Below, in pieces: positions 44,239 through 53,544 of a stretch of DNA of 64,000 bases. This DNA is from Allosediminivita pacifica. GTDB lineage: Bacteria; Pseudomonadota; Alphaproteobacteria; Rhodobacterales; Rhodobacteraceae. The stretch is taken from assembly GCF_003054175.1 (NCBI RefSeq), contig NZ_QBKN01000012.1, forward strand, positions 79,190 to 143,189, read 5' to 3'. A model generated the notes under the pieces. That model was not told where the DNA came from, made no database searches, and was given only the letters and a program-made list of their open reading frames with translations. A program made the position numbers and the translations under genes. The stretch's first letter is position 1; every line of letters starts with the position of its first letter.

Positions 44239-45173
44239 GCGCGTACCTGGCGGCGGGCGCGGAGAGCTGCGCCTGGGGGTTCTTCGACGCGGCGCGGGCC
44301 CCGGTGCTGGAGGTGGGCAGCGGCGATGTCGTGGTGATCGACACGGTCTCGGGGGCGCCGGAGGTGCTGCCGCCCGCGGGGTTCCACGTGCCTCCGGAGC
44401 TTTACGATGTGCATGCGCGGGCCGAGCGGGCCATGGGCGGGCATATCGTGACGGGGCCGGTGGCGGTGCGCGGGGCGCGGCAGGGGGACGTGCTGCAGGT
44501 GGATATCCTCGACGTGGCGCTGCGGCAGGACTGGGGGTACAATGTGATCCGCCCGCTGGCGGGGACGCTGCGCGAGGAGTTCGACGAGGGCCGCTGCGTG
44601 ACCATTCCGCTGGATGCTGAGGCGGGTGTGGCGCGGCTGTCCTGGGGGCTGGAGCTGCCATTGCGGCCCTTCTTCGGGGTGATGGCCGTGGCGCCGCCTG
44701 CGAGCTGGGGGCGCGTGTCGACGATCCAGCCGCGACGGTTCGGCGGCAATCTCGACAACAAGGAGCTGGTGGCGGGCAGTACGCTGTTCCTGCCGGTGCA
44801 GGCGGAGGGCGCGCTGTTTTCCTGCGGTGACGGACACGGGGCGCAGGGCGATGGCGAGGTCTGCATCACCGCGATCGAGACGGCGCTGCGCGGGACCTTC
44901 CGCCTGACGGTGCGGAGCGATCTGCCTTGGGCGTATCCCAGGGCCGAGACGCCGGGGCACCTGATCACGATGGGGATGCATCCCTCGCTCGACATCTGCG
45001 CCGAGATGGCACTGCGGGACATGATCGGCTGGATCGTGGATCTGACGGGGCTGAGCCGGGAGGACGCCTACATGCTCTGTTCTCTGGCGGGGGATCTGCG
45101 GGTGACGCAGACGGTGAACGGCAACAAGGGCGTGCACATGATGATGGCCAAGGAGCTGGTGGGGCAGGCGTAG
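44235..45173 (+). CDS. Acetamidase/formamidase family protein
   Basis: A 312-residue FmdA/AmdA-fold hydrolase. It shows TGPVAVRGARQGDVLQVDIL near residue 75, FFGVMAVAPP near 145, GGNLDNKELVAGSTLFLPV near 172 (metal-site region), LFSCGDGHGAQGDGEVC near 195 and the C-terminal MCxLAGD-like LCSLAGDLRVTQTV. Coupled to the M20 gene. It probably cleaves a small amide produced in the same pathway. Confidence 0.85.
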   Translation: MSAYLAAGAESCAWGFFDAARAPVLEVGSGDVVVIDTVSGAPEVLPPAGFHVPPELYDVHARAERAMGGHIVTGPVAVRGARQGDVLQVDILDVALRQDWGYNVIRPLAGTLREEFDEGRCVTIPLDAEAGVARLSWGLELPLRPFFGVMAVAPPASWGRVSTIQPRRFGGNLDNKELVAGSTLFLPVQAEGALFSCGDGHGAQGDGEVCITAIETALRGTFRLTVRSDLPWAYPRAETPGHLITMGMHPSLDICAEMALRDMIGWIVDLTGLSREDAYMLCSLAGDLRVTQTVNGNKGVHMMMAKELVGQA

Positions 45174-45231
45174 GCCGCTCGCCCGACGGGGCTGACGCCC
45201 CTCGTTCCGGGCGGGAGAGCGCGGAGTCCCT

Positions 45232-45425
45232 GCGCGGGATCAAGGCTGAAGGCCGCCGCGCAATGTCATGCTGGAAGCATGCCTCCGGAATGACCGCGTC
45301 CCCACGCGGCGGCGATTTGGTTAAGCTGGGTGCGTCGTGTCGAGGTCTTTTGGACTTGGCTGCCATGAAGCGAGATGATCATCGGTCGGGATCGCCACCA
45401 CGCGCGGCTGCGATGCGCGGCTCTG
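45232..45425. repeat. Long direct repeat, copy B
   Basis: About 194 bases related to copy A (42736-42906), same orientation, starting 59 bases after the formamidase stop. It contains a hairpin CATGCT/AGCATG (45267-45281) within the segment missing from copy A. On the complement an open frame crosses it, but no known domain is seen. Confidence 0.7.
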
Positions 45426-45466
45426 CGCTTTTCCCAGTATCATGTGCTTTTAGCCCGACATGAAAA

Positions 45467-45492
45467 CGCCCCCGCAGTGTCCTGCGGGGGCG
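45467..45492. terminator. Bidirectional terminator between formamidase and ara operon
   Basis: CGCCCCCGCAG (45467-45477) and CTGCGGGGGCG (45482-45492) form a perfect 11-base stem with loop TGTC. It is flanked by GAAAACGC on the left and CGTTTGTTT on the right, so T-rich tails exist for both directions. It ends the leftward arabinose operon 30 bases after its last stop codon and the rightward M20-formamidase unit. Confidence 0.8.
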
Positions 45493-45521
45493 CGTTTGTT
45501 TCAGCGGTGTGGCGAGAAGGC

Positions 45522-47036
45522 TCAGCCGCGGAGGTCTTCGGGCAGGAGCGCCTCGGGCATGTTCTGGTAGCAGACCGGCCGCAGGAAGCGGCGGATGGCC
45601 AGGGTGCCCACGGAGGTTGCGCCGAAGTTGGTCGTGGCGGGGTAGGGGCCGCCGTGGACCATGCTGTCGGCCACCTCGACGCCCGTCGGGAAGCCGTTGA
45701 CCAGCAGGCGGCCGGCCTTGCGCTCCAGCACGGGAACCAGCGGTTTCGCGGTGTCCACGTCGCTGTCGTCCATCTGCAGGGTGCAGGTGAGTTGGCCGTG
45801 GAGTTCTTTCGCGATCTGCATCACCTCGTCGGCGGAGGCGGCGCGGATGACGATGCCGGCGGGGCCGAACATTTCCTCGGAGAGCTCGGGGTGGGCAAGC
45901 CAGTCCTTGCCGGAGACCTCGAACATCGCGGGGGCGCCCTGACGGTCGGAGCAGTCCTTGCGCAGGTGCTCCTTGACCGCCGAGACGCTGGCGATGCCCT
46001 CGACGCCCTTGCGGTAGCCCGAGGCGACGCCATCGGTGAGCATGGGCTGCGGGCCGACCTCTTCGAGGGCTGCGCGGGCCGCGTCGACGAAGGCATCGGC
46101 GCCGTCACCGGGGTGCAGCACCACGATGCCGGGGTTGGTGCAGAACTGGCCCACGCCCATGGTGAGCGAGCCCGCCCATGCGGTGCCGATATCGCCGCCG
46201 CGGGCGCCTTGGGCCGCGGGCATGACGAAGACCGGGTTGATCGCGCCGAGTTCCCCGAAGAAGGGGATCGGCTCGGGGCGCGACATGGCCAGATCGAAGA
46301 GCGCCTTGCCGCCGCGGAACGAGCCGGTGAAGCCCACCGCGCGGGTCAGCGGATGGGTGACGAGCGCCTCGCCCGCCTCGGTCGTGTTGGACTGGACGAA
46401 GCCGAAGGTGCCCTTGGGCATGCCGGTCTTTTCGATGGCGGCGCGGATGGCGTCGGCCACGATCTCGCCCGTTGCCGGGTGGCCGGGGTGGCCCTTGTAG
46501 ACCACGGGGCAGCCGGCTGCGAGCGCGGAGGCGGTGTCGCCGCCCGCGGTCGAGAAGGCCAGCGGGAAGTTCGAGGCGCCGAAGACGCCCACCGGGCCCA
46601 TGGGGCGCTCGATCATGCGCAGATCGGGGCGAGGCGCGGGCTGACGGTCGGGCAGGGCCTCGTCATGGCGACGGTCGAGATAGGCGCCGTCGCGGATGTG
46701 GCTTGCGAACAGCTTGAGCTGGCCGGTGGTGCGGCCGCGTTCGCCGTTGAGCCGCGCCTCGGGCAGGCCGGTCTCGGAGGTGCCGGCGGCGGTCAGGGCC
46801 TCGCCGCGTGCCTCGATCTCGTCCGCGATGGCCTCGAGGAACTTGGCGCGCTCTTCGCGCGAGGTCCAGCCGTAGGTCAGGAAGGCCTCTTCCGCGGCCT
46901 TCATGGCGGCGTCGACTTCGGCCTTGCCGCCGCAGTGGACGGTGACGGGGTCCCCGGTCACGGGGGCGGACTGGAAGGTTTCCCCGCCGGCGGTCCATTC
47001 GCCTGCAATCAGGTGGCGTCCGGTCAAATCGGTCAT
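45522..47036 (-). CDS. 2-oxoglutarate semialdehyde dehydrogenase (aldehyde dehydrogenase, NADP+)
   Basis: A 504-residue aldehyde dehydrogenase of the KGSADH type. It has GVFGASNFPLAFSTAGGDTA near residue 150 (nucleotide-binding), GFTGSFRGGKALF, FFGELGAINPVFV near 262 with the catalytic glutamate, and GVGQFCTNPGI near 298 with the catalytic cysteine. It oxidises 2,5-dioxopentanoate to 2-oxoglutarate, the last step of the oxidative pentose (Weimberg-type) route. Last gene of the operon, followed by a strong terminator. Confidence 0.85.
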   Translation of the reverse strand: MTDLTGRHLIAGEWTAGGETFQSAPVTGDPVTVHCGGKAEVDAAMKAAEEAFLTYGWTSREERAKFLEAIADEIEARGEALTAAGTSETGLPEARLNGERGRTTGQLKLFASHIRDGAYLDRRHDEALPDRQPAPRPDLRMIERPMGPVGVFGASNFPLAFSTAGGDTASALAAGCPVVYKGHPGHPATGEIVADAIRAAIEKTGMPKGTFGFVQSNTTEAGEALVTHPLTRAVGFTGSFRGGKALFDLAMSRPEPIPFFGELGAINPVFVMPAAQGARGGDIGTAWAGSLTMGVGQFCTNPGIVVLHPGDGADAFVDAARAALEEVGPQPMLTDGVASGYRKGVEGIASVSAVKEHLRKDCSDRQGAPAMFEVSGKDWLAHPELSEEMFGPAGIVIRAASADEVMQIAKELHGQLTCTLQMDDSDVDTAKPLVPVLERKAGRLLVNGFPTGVEVADSMVHGGPYPATTNFGATSVGTLAIRRFLRPVCYQNMPEALLPEDLRG

Positions 47037-47051
47037 GTCATGTCCTTCTGG

Positions 47052-47975
47052 TCACTCGTTGAACGGCTCGACCACCAGGCGGCGGCCGAGGAGGAACGCA
47101 TCGGCGACGTGGATCAGCGGGGTCGCATCGACATCGCGCGCGCCCCCCTCGATCAGATCGCCGAAGCGGTGGTAGAGGTCGGGGTACTCGCCCCGACCGT
47201 GAACGGTTTGTTCGCTGTCATCAAGGAAGAGGCGCGCGCCGCCCTCGATGAGGCGCAGGGTGCCTGCCGTGGTCTCGACCGCGATCTGCCAGATCTCGCC
47301 GCCCTCCTGCCGCCAGTCGAATGCGGCTTCGGCGATGAAGCCGGGCCCGGCAAAGGTGAGGTCGGCGGCGATGGGCGCCGCGCGGTTTTCCGGGAACGAC
47401 AGTTCCGCGCCGGTGAGGTGCAGGGGGACCTGCACGATCTCGGTCAGGATCGAGAGCGCGTTGATGCCCGGGTCGAAGACGCCGAGGTTGCCGGGCTCCC
47501 AGATCCAGTCCTGGCCGGGGTGCCACTTGCGCACGTCTTCCTTCCAGTCGATCCGCAGGGCGGTGATGGTCTTGTCGGCCAGCCAAGCCTTGGCGGCGGC
47601 GACGCCTTCGGCATGGCGCGAATGCCAGGTGGCGAAGAGCGTGACGCCCGCCTCCTCGGCCATACGGGCGAGGTCGAGCACCTCGGCCACGGTGGCGCCG
47701 GGGGGCTTTTCGAGCATGGTCTGCTTGCCCGCGGCGATGGCCTCGGCCGCCGCTTCGTAGCGCACGGAGGGCGGCATGCAGAGCGAGACCGCCGGGATGT
47801 CGGGGCGGGCCGCGATCAGCTCGGACAGGGTCGCGAAGTTTTCCACCCCGTCGAGGCCGCCGGAGCGGCTGACGGTGGCGGCCAGTTCGAACCGCGGGTC
47901 GGCGGCGATGGCCGGGATGTGCTGGTCGCGGGCAATCTTGCCCACGCCCATGATGGCGATCTTAGTGGCTGTCAC
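47052..47975 (-). CDS. Gfo/Idh/MocA-family L-arabinose/D-galactose 1-dehydrogenase
   Basis: A 307-residue oxidoreductase: KIAIMGVGKIARDQHIPAI at the N-terminus (nucleotide loop), MLEKPPGATVAEV near residue 90 with the family's EKP, ATWHSRHAEGV, and KWHPGQDWIWEPGNLGVFDPG near 155. These motifs are those of the L-arabinose 1-dehydrogenase of Azospirillum brasilense. It makes the sugar lactone with NAD(P). The start is the GTG at 47975, with GGGAGG six bases upstream, inside the end of the dehydratase gene (14-base overlap). A separate lactonase gene is not seen in this window. Confidence 0.82.
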   Translation of the reverse strand: MTATKIAIMGVGKIARDQHIPAIAADPRFELAATVSRSGGLDGVENFATLSELIAARPDIPAVSLCMPPSVRYEAAAEAIAAGKQTMLEKPPGATVAEVLDLARMAEEAGVTLFATWHSRHAEGVAAAKAWLADKTITALRIDWKEDVRKWHPGQDWIWEPGNLGVFDPGINALSILTEIVQVPLHLTGAELSFPENRAAPIAADLTFAGPGFIAEAAFDWRQEGGEIWQIAVETTAGTLRLIEGGARLFLDDSEQTVHGRGEYPDLYHRFGDLIEGGARDVDATPLIHVADAFLLGRRLVVEPFNE

Positions 47976-49704
47976 GTGGGACCTCCCGTCCGCGGCATCC
48001 TTGCAGGAAGTCGAAGTCGGCCCCGGTATCTGCCCCCTGCACGTGATCGTGGAAGAGCTTGTCATAGCCCGAGGCGGGCGGTTCGGCCGCGGGTTTCCAG
48101 TCGGCGAGCCGCTTCTTCAGCTCCTCGTCGGAGATGTCGAGGTGCAGGCGGCGTTCTGCCACGTCGAGTTCGATCATGTCCCCGTTGCGCACCACGGCCA
48201 GCGGCCCGCCGACGGCGGCCTCGGGCGAGGTGTGCAGGACCACGGTGCCGTAGGCGGTGCCCGACATGCGCGCGTCCGAGATCCGGACCATGTCGGTGAT
48301 GCCCTTCTTCAGCACCTTGGGGGGCAGGCCCATGTTGCCGACCTCGGACATGCCGGGGTAGCCCTTGGGGCCGCAGTTCTTGAGAACCATGATGCAGGTC
48401 TCGTCGATGTCGAGGGCGTCGTCGGCGATCTTGGCCTTGTAGTCGTCGATGTCCTCGAAGACCACGGCGCGGCCGCGGTGCTTCATCAGCTTTTCCGAGG
48501 CGGCGGAGGGTTTCAGCACGGCGCCGTTGGGAGCGAGGTTGCCCTTGAGGACCGCGATGCCGCCCGAGGACGTGAGCGCCTTTTCGACGGGGAGGATGAC
48601 ATCCTCGTTCCAGTTGCGGACGTCCTTGACCTCGTCCCAGACGGTTTCGCCGGAGACCGTGAGCGCGTCCTTGTTCAGCATGCCGCCTTCGCCGAGGCGT
48701 TTCAGCACGACGGGCAGGCCGCCGGCGTAGAAGAACTCCTCCATCAGGTACTTGCCCGAGGGCATGAGGTTCACGATGGTCGGCACGTCGCGGCCCAAGC
48801 GGTCCCAGTCGTCGAGCGTGAGGTCCACGCCGCAGCGCCCGGCCATGGCCAGCAGGTGCACGACCGCGTTGGTCGAGCCGCCGATGGCGCCGTTGGTGCG
48901 GATGGCGTTTTCGAATGCCTGCTTGGTCATCACGTCCGAGGGTTTGAGGTCGTCCTTCACCATCTGAACGATCCGGCGGCCGGAGAGTTGCGCCATGACC
49001 CGGCGGCGGGCGTCGACGGCGGGGATCGCGGCGTTGCCCGAGAGCGCCATGCCGAGCGCCTCGGCCATGGAGGCCATGGTGGAGGCGGTGCCCATGGTGT
49101 TGCAGGTCCCCGAGGAACGGGACATGGCCTGTTCGGCCTCGAGGAAATCCTCCTGCGTCATCTTCCCGGCCTTGATGTCCTCGGACATCTGCCAGAGCGC
49201 GGTGCCGGAGCCCACGCGTTCACCGCGGAACCAGCCGTTGAGCATCGGCCCGCCGGTGACGACAATGGAGGGGATATCGGTCGAGGCCGCGCCCATGAGC
49301 AGGCTGGGGGTGGTCTTGTCGCAGCCCACCAGCAGCACGGCGCCGTCGATGGGCTGGGCGCGCATGGTTTCCTCGACCGCCATGGCGGCGAGGTTGCGGT
49401 ACATCATCGCCGTGGGGCGGAAGGTATTTTCCGAGGCCGAGAAGACGGGCACCTCGAGCGGGAAGCCACCGGCCTCCCAGATGCCGGCCTTCACCTTTTC
49501 GGCAAGCTCGCGCAGGTGGCCGTTGCAGGGCGTCAGGTCCGACCAGGTGTTGAGGATGCCGATCACCGGGCGTCCGTCGAAAAGGTCGTGAGGGTAGCCC
49601 TGGTTCTTGAGCCAGCCGCGGTGGTAGATGTTGTCCCGCGAGGTGCCGCCGTACCATTCCTGCGAGCGAAGTTTGCGCGGCCATTCTGCCGGTTTGAAAG
49701 TCAT
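47962..49704 (-). CDS. IlvD/Edd-family L-arabonate dehydratase
   Basis: A 580-residue dehydratase. GILNTWSDLTPCNGHLREL near residue 50, LVGCDKTTPSLLMG near 124 and SSGTCNTMGTASTM near 193 supply the iron-sulfur cysteines. AIGGSTNAVVHLLA near 270 and ISDARMSGTAYGTVVLH near 475 are substrate and metal segments. It dehydrates L-arabonate (or a related aldonate) to the 2-keto-3-deoxy acid. It is between the AraD1-type gene (7-base gap) and the sugar dehydrogenase gene. L-arabonate is preferred over galactonate because of those neighbours, but the family is promiscuous. Confidence 0.83.
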   Translation of the reverse strand: MTFKPAEWPRKLRSQEWYGGTSRDNIYHRGWLKNQGYPHDLFDGRPVIGILNTWSDLTPCNGHLRELAEKVKAGIWEAGGFPLEVPVFSASENTFRPTAMMYRNLAAMAVEETMRAQPIDGAVLLVGCDKTTPSLLMGAASTDIPSIVVTGGPMLNGWFRGERVGSGTALWQMSEDIKAGKMTQEDFLEAEQAMSRSSGTCNTMGTASTMASMAEALGMALSGNAAIPAVDARRRVMAQLSGRRIVQMVKDDLKPSDVMTKQAFENAIRTNGAIGGSTNAVVHLLAMAGRCGVDLTLDDWDRLGRDVPTIVNLMPSGKYLMEEFFYAGGLPVVLKRLGEGGMLNKDALTVSGETVWDEVKDVRNWNEDVILPVEKALTSSGGIAVLKGNLAPNGAVLKPSAASEKLMKHRGRAVVFEDIDDYKAKIADDALDIDETCIMVLKNCGPKGYPGMSEVGNMGLPPKVLKKGITDMVRISDARMSGTAYGTVVLHTSPEAAVGGPLAVVRNGDMIELDVAERRLHLDISDEELKKRLADWKPAAEPPASGYDKLFHDHVQGADTGADFDFLQGCRGREVPRDSH

Positions 49705-49711
49705 TGTTACC

Positions 49712-50707
49712 TCACATCGCGCGGATTTCGGTCCGCGGCTCCGGTTTGGGGCCCGGCTGGAAGGCGAGCGGATTGCGCAGGGGCAGGCCGAAGGGCGCTG
49801 CTTCGATCTCGAACACGTCGCCGTCCTGCGGGGAGATGCCCTCGGCGAAGGACAGTGTCGCGGTCCCGAACATGTGCACGTGCACGTCGCCCGGCTGACA
49901 GAAGAGCTGATACTTGAAGTGGTGGTGTTCAAGGTTGGCGATGGTGTGGGACATGTTCGCCTCGCCCGAGAGGAAGGGCTTTTCGAAGATCACCTCGTTG
50001 CCGCGGCGGATGCGGCTGGTGCCCTCGACGCTGTCGGGCAACTCGCCCACGAGGATCTCGGGGCCGACCGAGCAGGGGCGCAGCTTGGAGTGCGCGAGGT
50101 AGAGGTAGTTCTGCCGTTCGGTGACGTGGTCGGAAAACTCGTTGGCCACGGCAAAGCCGACCCGGACGGGGGTGCCGTCGGGGGCGATGACGTAGAGGCC
50201 CGCAAGCTCGGGCTCTTCTCCACCGTCCTCGGCGAAGGCGGGGCTTTGCAGGGGCGCGCCGGGGGCCACGAGCGCGTGGCCGGTGCCCTTGTAGAACCAT
50301 TCGGGCTGGACGCCGGCGTGGCCGTTGGCGGGCTTGCCGCCCTCGATGCCCATGCGGAACATCTTCATCGAGTCGGTCTCGTCCTCGGGCTTGGTGCTGG
50401 CGTGCATGGCCGCGCGGGTCGAGGCCGAGCCGAGGTGGGTGAGGCCGGTGCCCGTCAGGTGCAGGTGCGCAGGGTCCGGGTGGGTGAGGGGCGGCAGGAG
50501 CCGCCCTTCGGCGTAGAGCCGGTTGAGGTCCACCGCCTCGCCCAGGCCCAGCGAGAGGACGTGGGCCTGAAGGCCCTCGCCGCTCTTGGCGCAGTGCATG
50601 GCGAGGTCGTAGAGGCTGGCCTCGGTGCGGACGTCGTAGGCTTCGGTGCCTTCGCGGGCGACGACCTGGGGCCGGCCGCTGTCGGTGCGGTATTGCGAAA
50701 GAAGCAT
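49712..50707 (-). CDS. gguC: AraD1/GguC-family fumarylacetoacetase-fold protein
   Basis: A 331-residue FAH-fold protein. It contains FYKGTGHALVAPGAPLQSP near residue 155, DGGEEPELAGLYVI near 182, NEFSDHVTERQNYLYLAHSK near 208 and GEANMSHTIANLEHHHFKYQ near 262, the AraD1/GguC pattern. It is the genetic partner of ChvE-GguAB transporters and is thought to act as the 2-keto-3-deoxy-L-arabonate dehydratase. That step is otherwise missing from this operon. The enzymatic role is family knowledge plus inference. Confidence 0.8.
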   Translation of the reverse strand: MLLSQYRTDSGRPQVVAREGTEAYDVRTEASLYDLAMHCAKSGEGLQAHVLSLGLGEAVDLNRLYAEGRLLPPLTHPDPAHLHLTGTGLTHLGSASTRAAMHASTKPEDETDSMKMFRMGIEGGKPANGHAGVQPEWFYKGTGHALVAPGAPLQSPAFAEDGGEEPELAGLYVIAPDGTPVRVGFAVANEFSDHVTERQNYLYLAHSKLRPCSVGPEILVGELPDSVEGTSRIRRGNEVIFEKPFLSGEANMSHTIANLEHHHFKYQLFCQPGDVHVHMFGTATLSFAEGISPQDGDVFEIEAAPFGLPLRNPLAFQPGPKPEPRTEIRAM

Positions 50708-50712
50708 CGGGA

Positions 50713-51921
50713 TCAGCCTTTCTGCTTGTTCATGACGTCGAAAATCACTGCGGCGAGGAGGACGAGGCCCTTGATGACCTGCTGCCAGTCGATGCCGATG
50801 CCGAGGATCGACATGCCGTTGTTCATCACGCCCATGATGAAGGCGCCGACCACGGCCCCGACCACGGTGCCCACGCCGCCCGACATCGACGCCCCGCCAA
50901 TGAAGACGGCCGCGATCACGTCGAGCTCGAAGGTGGCGCCGGCCTTGGGCGTGGCGGTGTTGAGGCGGGCGGCGAAGACGAGGCCCGCGAGGGCTGCCAG
51001 CATGCCCATGTTGGCGAAGGTGAAGAAGGTCAGGCGCTTGGAGTTGATGCCCGAGAGGGTCGCGGCCTTTTCATTGCCGCCGATGGCGTAGATGCGGCGG
51101 CCGACCGTGGTGCGGGCGGTGACGAAGGAGTAGATCGCGATCAGCAGCGCCATGACGATGAAGACGTTGGGCAGTCCGCGGAAATCGGCCATGAGATAGC
51201 TCATGTAGATGATCGCCACGAAGATCAGCGCGTTCTTGGCCGCGAAGAAGGCGAAGGGTTCGGCGGGTGCGCCTGTCTTGGCCTGGCTCTGGCGGCTGCG
51301 GATGCTCAGGACCAGCAGGCCCACGGCGAGCGCGATGCCGATCAGCAGCGACAGCAGGTTGAAGCCGTCCATGCCGAAGGGATCGGCGAGGAAGCCCGAG
51401 GAGATGAGCTGGAACTGCGAGGGGAAGGGGCCGACGGACTGGCCTGCGAGCAGCCAGAGGGTGAGGCCCTTGAAGACCAGCATGCCCGCGAGCGTCACGA
51501 TGAAGGACGGGATGCGGAAGTAGGCGATCCAGAAGCCCTGCGCCATGCCGATGACGGCGCCCGCGGCGAGGCAGATGATGCCCGCGAGCAGGTAGGGCAC
51601 GTCCCAGTTGACGATCATCACGGCGGCGAGCGCCCCGATGAAGCCCAGCACCGAGCCCACCGAGAGGTCGATGTGGCCCGCCACGATGACCAGCAGCATG
51701 CCGATGGCCATGATGACGATGTAGGAGTTCTGCAGGATCAGGTTGGTCAGGTTGACCGGTTTGAGCAGGATGCCCCCGGTGGCGATCTGGAAGAAGGCCA
51801 TGATCGCGATGAGGGCAAAGAGGATGCCGTATTCGCGCAGGTGGCCCTTGAGGAAGCGCCAGCTTGCCTTGGCCTGCTCGCCAGCGGGCGCGGAAGCGCC
51901 GGTGTTGGTGGTATCGCTCAT
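50713..51921 (-). CDS. gguB: Sugar ABC transporter permease, GguB/MmsB-type
   Basis: A 402-residue membrane protein of the RbsC/XylH class with about ten helices: [19 protein letters not shown] near residue 75, [14 protein letters not shown] near 140 and [22 protein letters not shown] near 315. An insert of hydrophilic residues near 210-225 ([14 protein letters not shown]) is typical of GguB. Its start overlaps the GguA stop by four bases. Confidence 0.92.
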   Translation of the reverse strand: MSDTTNTGASAPAGEQAKASWRFLKGHLREYGILFALIAIMAFFQIATGGILLKPVNLTNLILQNSYIVIMAIGMLLVIVAGHIDLSVGSVLGFIGALAAVMIVNWDVPYLLAGIICLAAGAVIGMAQGFWIAYFRIPSFIVTLAGMLVFKGLTLWLLAGQSVGPFPSQFQLISSGFLADPFGMDGFNLLSLLIGIALAVGLLVLSIRSRQSQAKTGAPAEPFAFFAAKNALIFVAIIYMSYLMADFRGLPNVFIVMALLIAIYSFVTARTTVGRRIYAIGGNEKAATLSGINSKRLTFFTFANMGMLAALAGLVFAARLNTATPKAGATFELDVIAAVFIGGASMSGGVGTVVGAVVGAFIMGVMNNGMSILGIGIDWQQVIKGLVLLAAVIFDVMNKQKG

Positions 51922-53450
51922 GTGCGGTCCCCTGACTTGATGATGGTCGACATGATCCGTTCCTGGCTGGCCTCACTGGTGGGCATTTCGCCCACGAAGC
52001 GGCCTTCGTTCATGACGTAAAGACGGTCGGTGATGCCCAGCAGCTCGGGCATCTCGGAGGAAATGACGATCACGGCCTTGCCGGATGCGGCGAGGTCACG
52101 GATGACGGTGTAGATCTCGAACTTGGCGCCCACGTCGATGCCGCGGGTGGGCTCGTCGAGGATCAGGATGTCGGGATCGGCGAAGAGCCATTTCGACAGC
52201 ACCACCTTCTGCTGGTTGCCGCCCGAGAGGTTCACCGTCTCCTGCTCGATGGAGCTGGACTTGATGTTGAGACGCTTGCGGTAGCGTTCGGCGACCTCGG
52301 CCTCGCGCGACTTGTTCACGACGAGCCCGTCGGCCACGGCGTCGAGCTTGGCCAGCGGCACGTTGCGCCGGATGGTCTGGTCAAGCACGAGGCCGTAGGT
52401 CTTGCGGTCCTCGGTGACATAGGCGAGGCCGGCGTTGATCGCGCGGCGGACGCTCGAGAGGTCGACGGGCTGGCCGTTGATGCTGGCCTCGCCCGAGATG
52501 TCGCGACCGTAGCTGCGGCCGAAGAGGCTCATGGCGAGTTCGGTCCGGCCCGCGCCCATGAGGCCCGCGATGCCCAGCACCTCGCCCCGCTTGACGTGGA
52601 AGCTGACGTTCTCGACCACCTTGCGTTCGGGGTGCAGTGGGTGGTGGACGGTCCAGTTGGCGACTTCCATCGCCACGTCGTCCTTGGTGTGGTCCACCTT
52701 GGGCGGGTAGCGGTCGTCGAGCGAGCGGCCCACCATGTCGCGGATGATGTCGTCTTCGCTGATGCCGCCCTTGCAGTCGAGCCGGGCCACGGTGGAGCCG
52801 TCGCGCAGTACGGTGATCGTGTCGGCGACGCGCGAAATCTCGTTGAGCTTGTGCGAGATGAGGATGGAGGTCATCCCCTTCTTCTTGAACTCGAGCAGGA
52901 GGTCGAGAAGCTTTTCGCTGTCCTGTTCGTTGAGCGAGGAGGTCGGCTCGTCCAGGATCATCAGGCGCACGTCCTTGGACAGCGCCTTGGCGATCTCGAC
53001 CAGCTGCTGCTTGCCGAGGCCGAGGTCGTCGACGACGGTCCGCGGGGTTTCCTTCAGGCCGACGCGTTCGATCAGCTCGGCCGCGCGGCGTTCGGTTTCG
53101 CGCCAGTCGATGATGCCGCCGTTGGCGCGTTCGTTGCCCAGGAAGATGTTCTCGGCGATCGACAGCAGCGGGATCAGCGCGAGTTCCTGGTGGATGATGA
53201 TGATGCCGACGTCTTCGCTGTCGGTGATGCCGCGAAAGGCCTTCACGTCGCCGTCGTAGACGATGTCGCCCTCGTAGCTGCCGTGGGCGTAGACGCCCGA
53301 CAGGACTTTCATCAGGGTCGACTTGCCGGCGCCGTTCTCACCGACGAGGGCGTGGATCTCGCCTTCCTCGACCTTCATGTTGACGTTGTCGAGCGCCTTC
53401 ACGCCGGGAAATGTCTTGGTGATCCCGCGCATCTCGAGAAGGGTGGCCAT
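51918..53450 (-). CDS. gguA: Sugar ABC transporter ATPase, GguA/MmsA-type
   Basis: A 510-residue double-domain ATPase of the RbsA/XylG class. The N-terminal half has [16 protein letters not shown] (Walker A, near residue 37), [14 protein letters not shown] and [12 protein letters not shown]. The C-terminal half has [36 protein letters not shown] and [14 protein letters not shown]. It powers GguB. It is separated from chvE by two hairpins. Confidence 0.92.
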   Translation of the reverse strand: MATLLEMRGITKTFPGVKALDNVNMKVEEGEIHALVGENGAGKSTLMKVLSGVYAHGSYEGDIVYDGDVKAFRGITDSEDVGIIIIHQELALIPLLSIAENIFLGNERANGGIIDWRETERRAAELIERVGLKETPRTVVDDLGLGKQQLVEIAKALSKDVRLMILDEPTSSLNEQDSEKLLDLLLEFKKKGMTSILISHKLNEISRVADTITVLRDGSTVARLDCKGGISEDDIIRDMVGRSLDDRYPPKVDHTKDDVAMEVANWTVHHPLHPERKVVENVSFHVKRGEVLGIAGLMGAGRTELAMSLFGRSYGRDISGEASINGQPVDLSSVRRAINAGLAYVTEDRKTYGLVLDQTIRRNVPLAKLDAVADGLVVNKSREAEVAERYRKRLNIKSSSIEQETVNLSGGNQQKVVLSKWLFADPDILILDEPTRGIDVGAKFEIYTVIRDLAASGKAVIVISSEMPELLGITDRLYVMNEGRFVGEMPTSEASQERIMSTIIKSGDRT

Positions 53451-53483
53451 CTCTCGTGCCTCCGGTAAGCGTGGATTTTGGGT

Positions 53484-53536
53484 GGGCCCGGCGTGTGGCG
53501 ACCGGGCCCGGTGCGCGCGCCGCGAGGGGCGCGCGC
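53484..53536 (-). promoter_or_regulatory. Two hairpins after the chvE gene
   Basis: GCGCGCGCC (53513-53521) / GGCGCGCGC (53528-53536) begins 8 bases after the chvE stop on the transcribed strand. GGGCCCGG (53484-53491) / CCGGGCCC (53502-53509) follows. No T-run is present. They are positioned like the hairpins after dctP and smoE, and probably favour binding-protein expression. Confidence 0.65.
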
Positions 53537-53544
53537 GGGGAGGC

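Noticed and set aside
44965..45366. Open frame on the complement across repeat copy B
   Set aside because: It is not preserved in copy A as the same protein, and it overlaps the end of the formamidase gene; more likely a repeat than a gene.
45375..48299. A 970-codon rightward open frame across the arabinose genes
   Set aside because: It lies antisense to three well-supported enzyme genes and starts inside a repeat; its translation is low-complexity Gly/Ala/Arg/Asp-rich.
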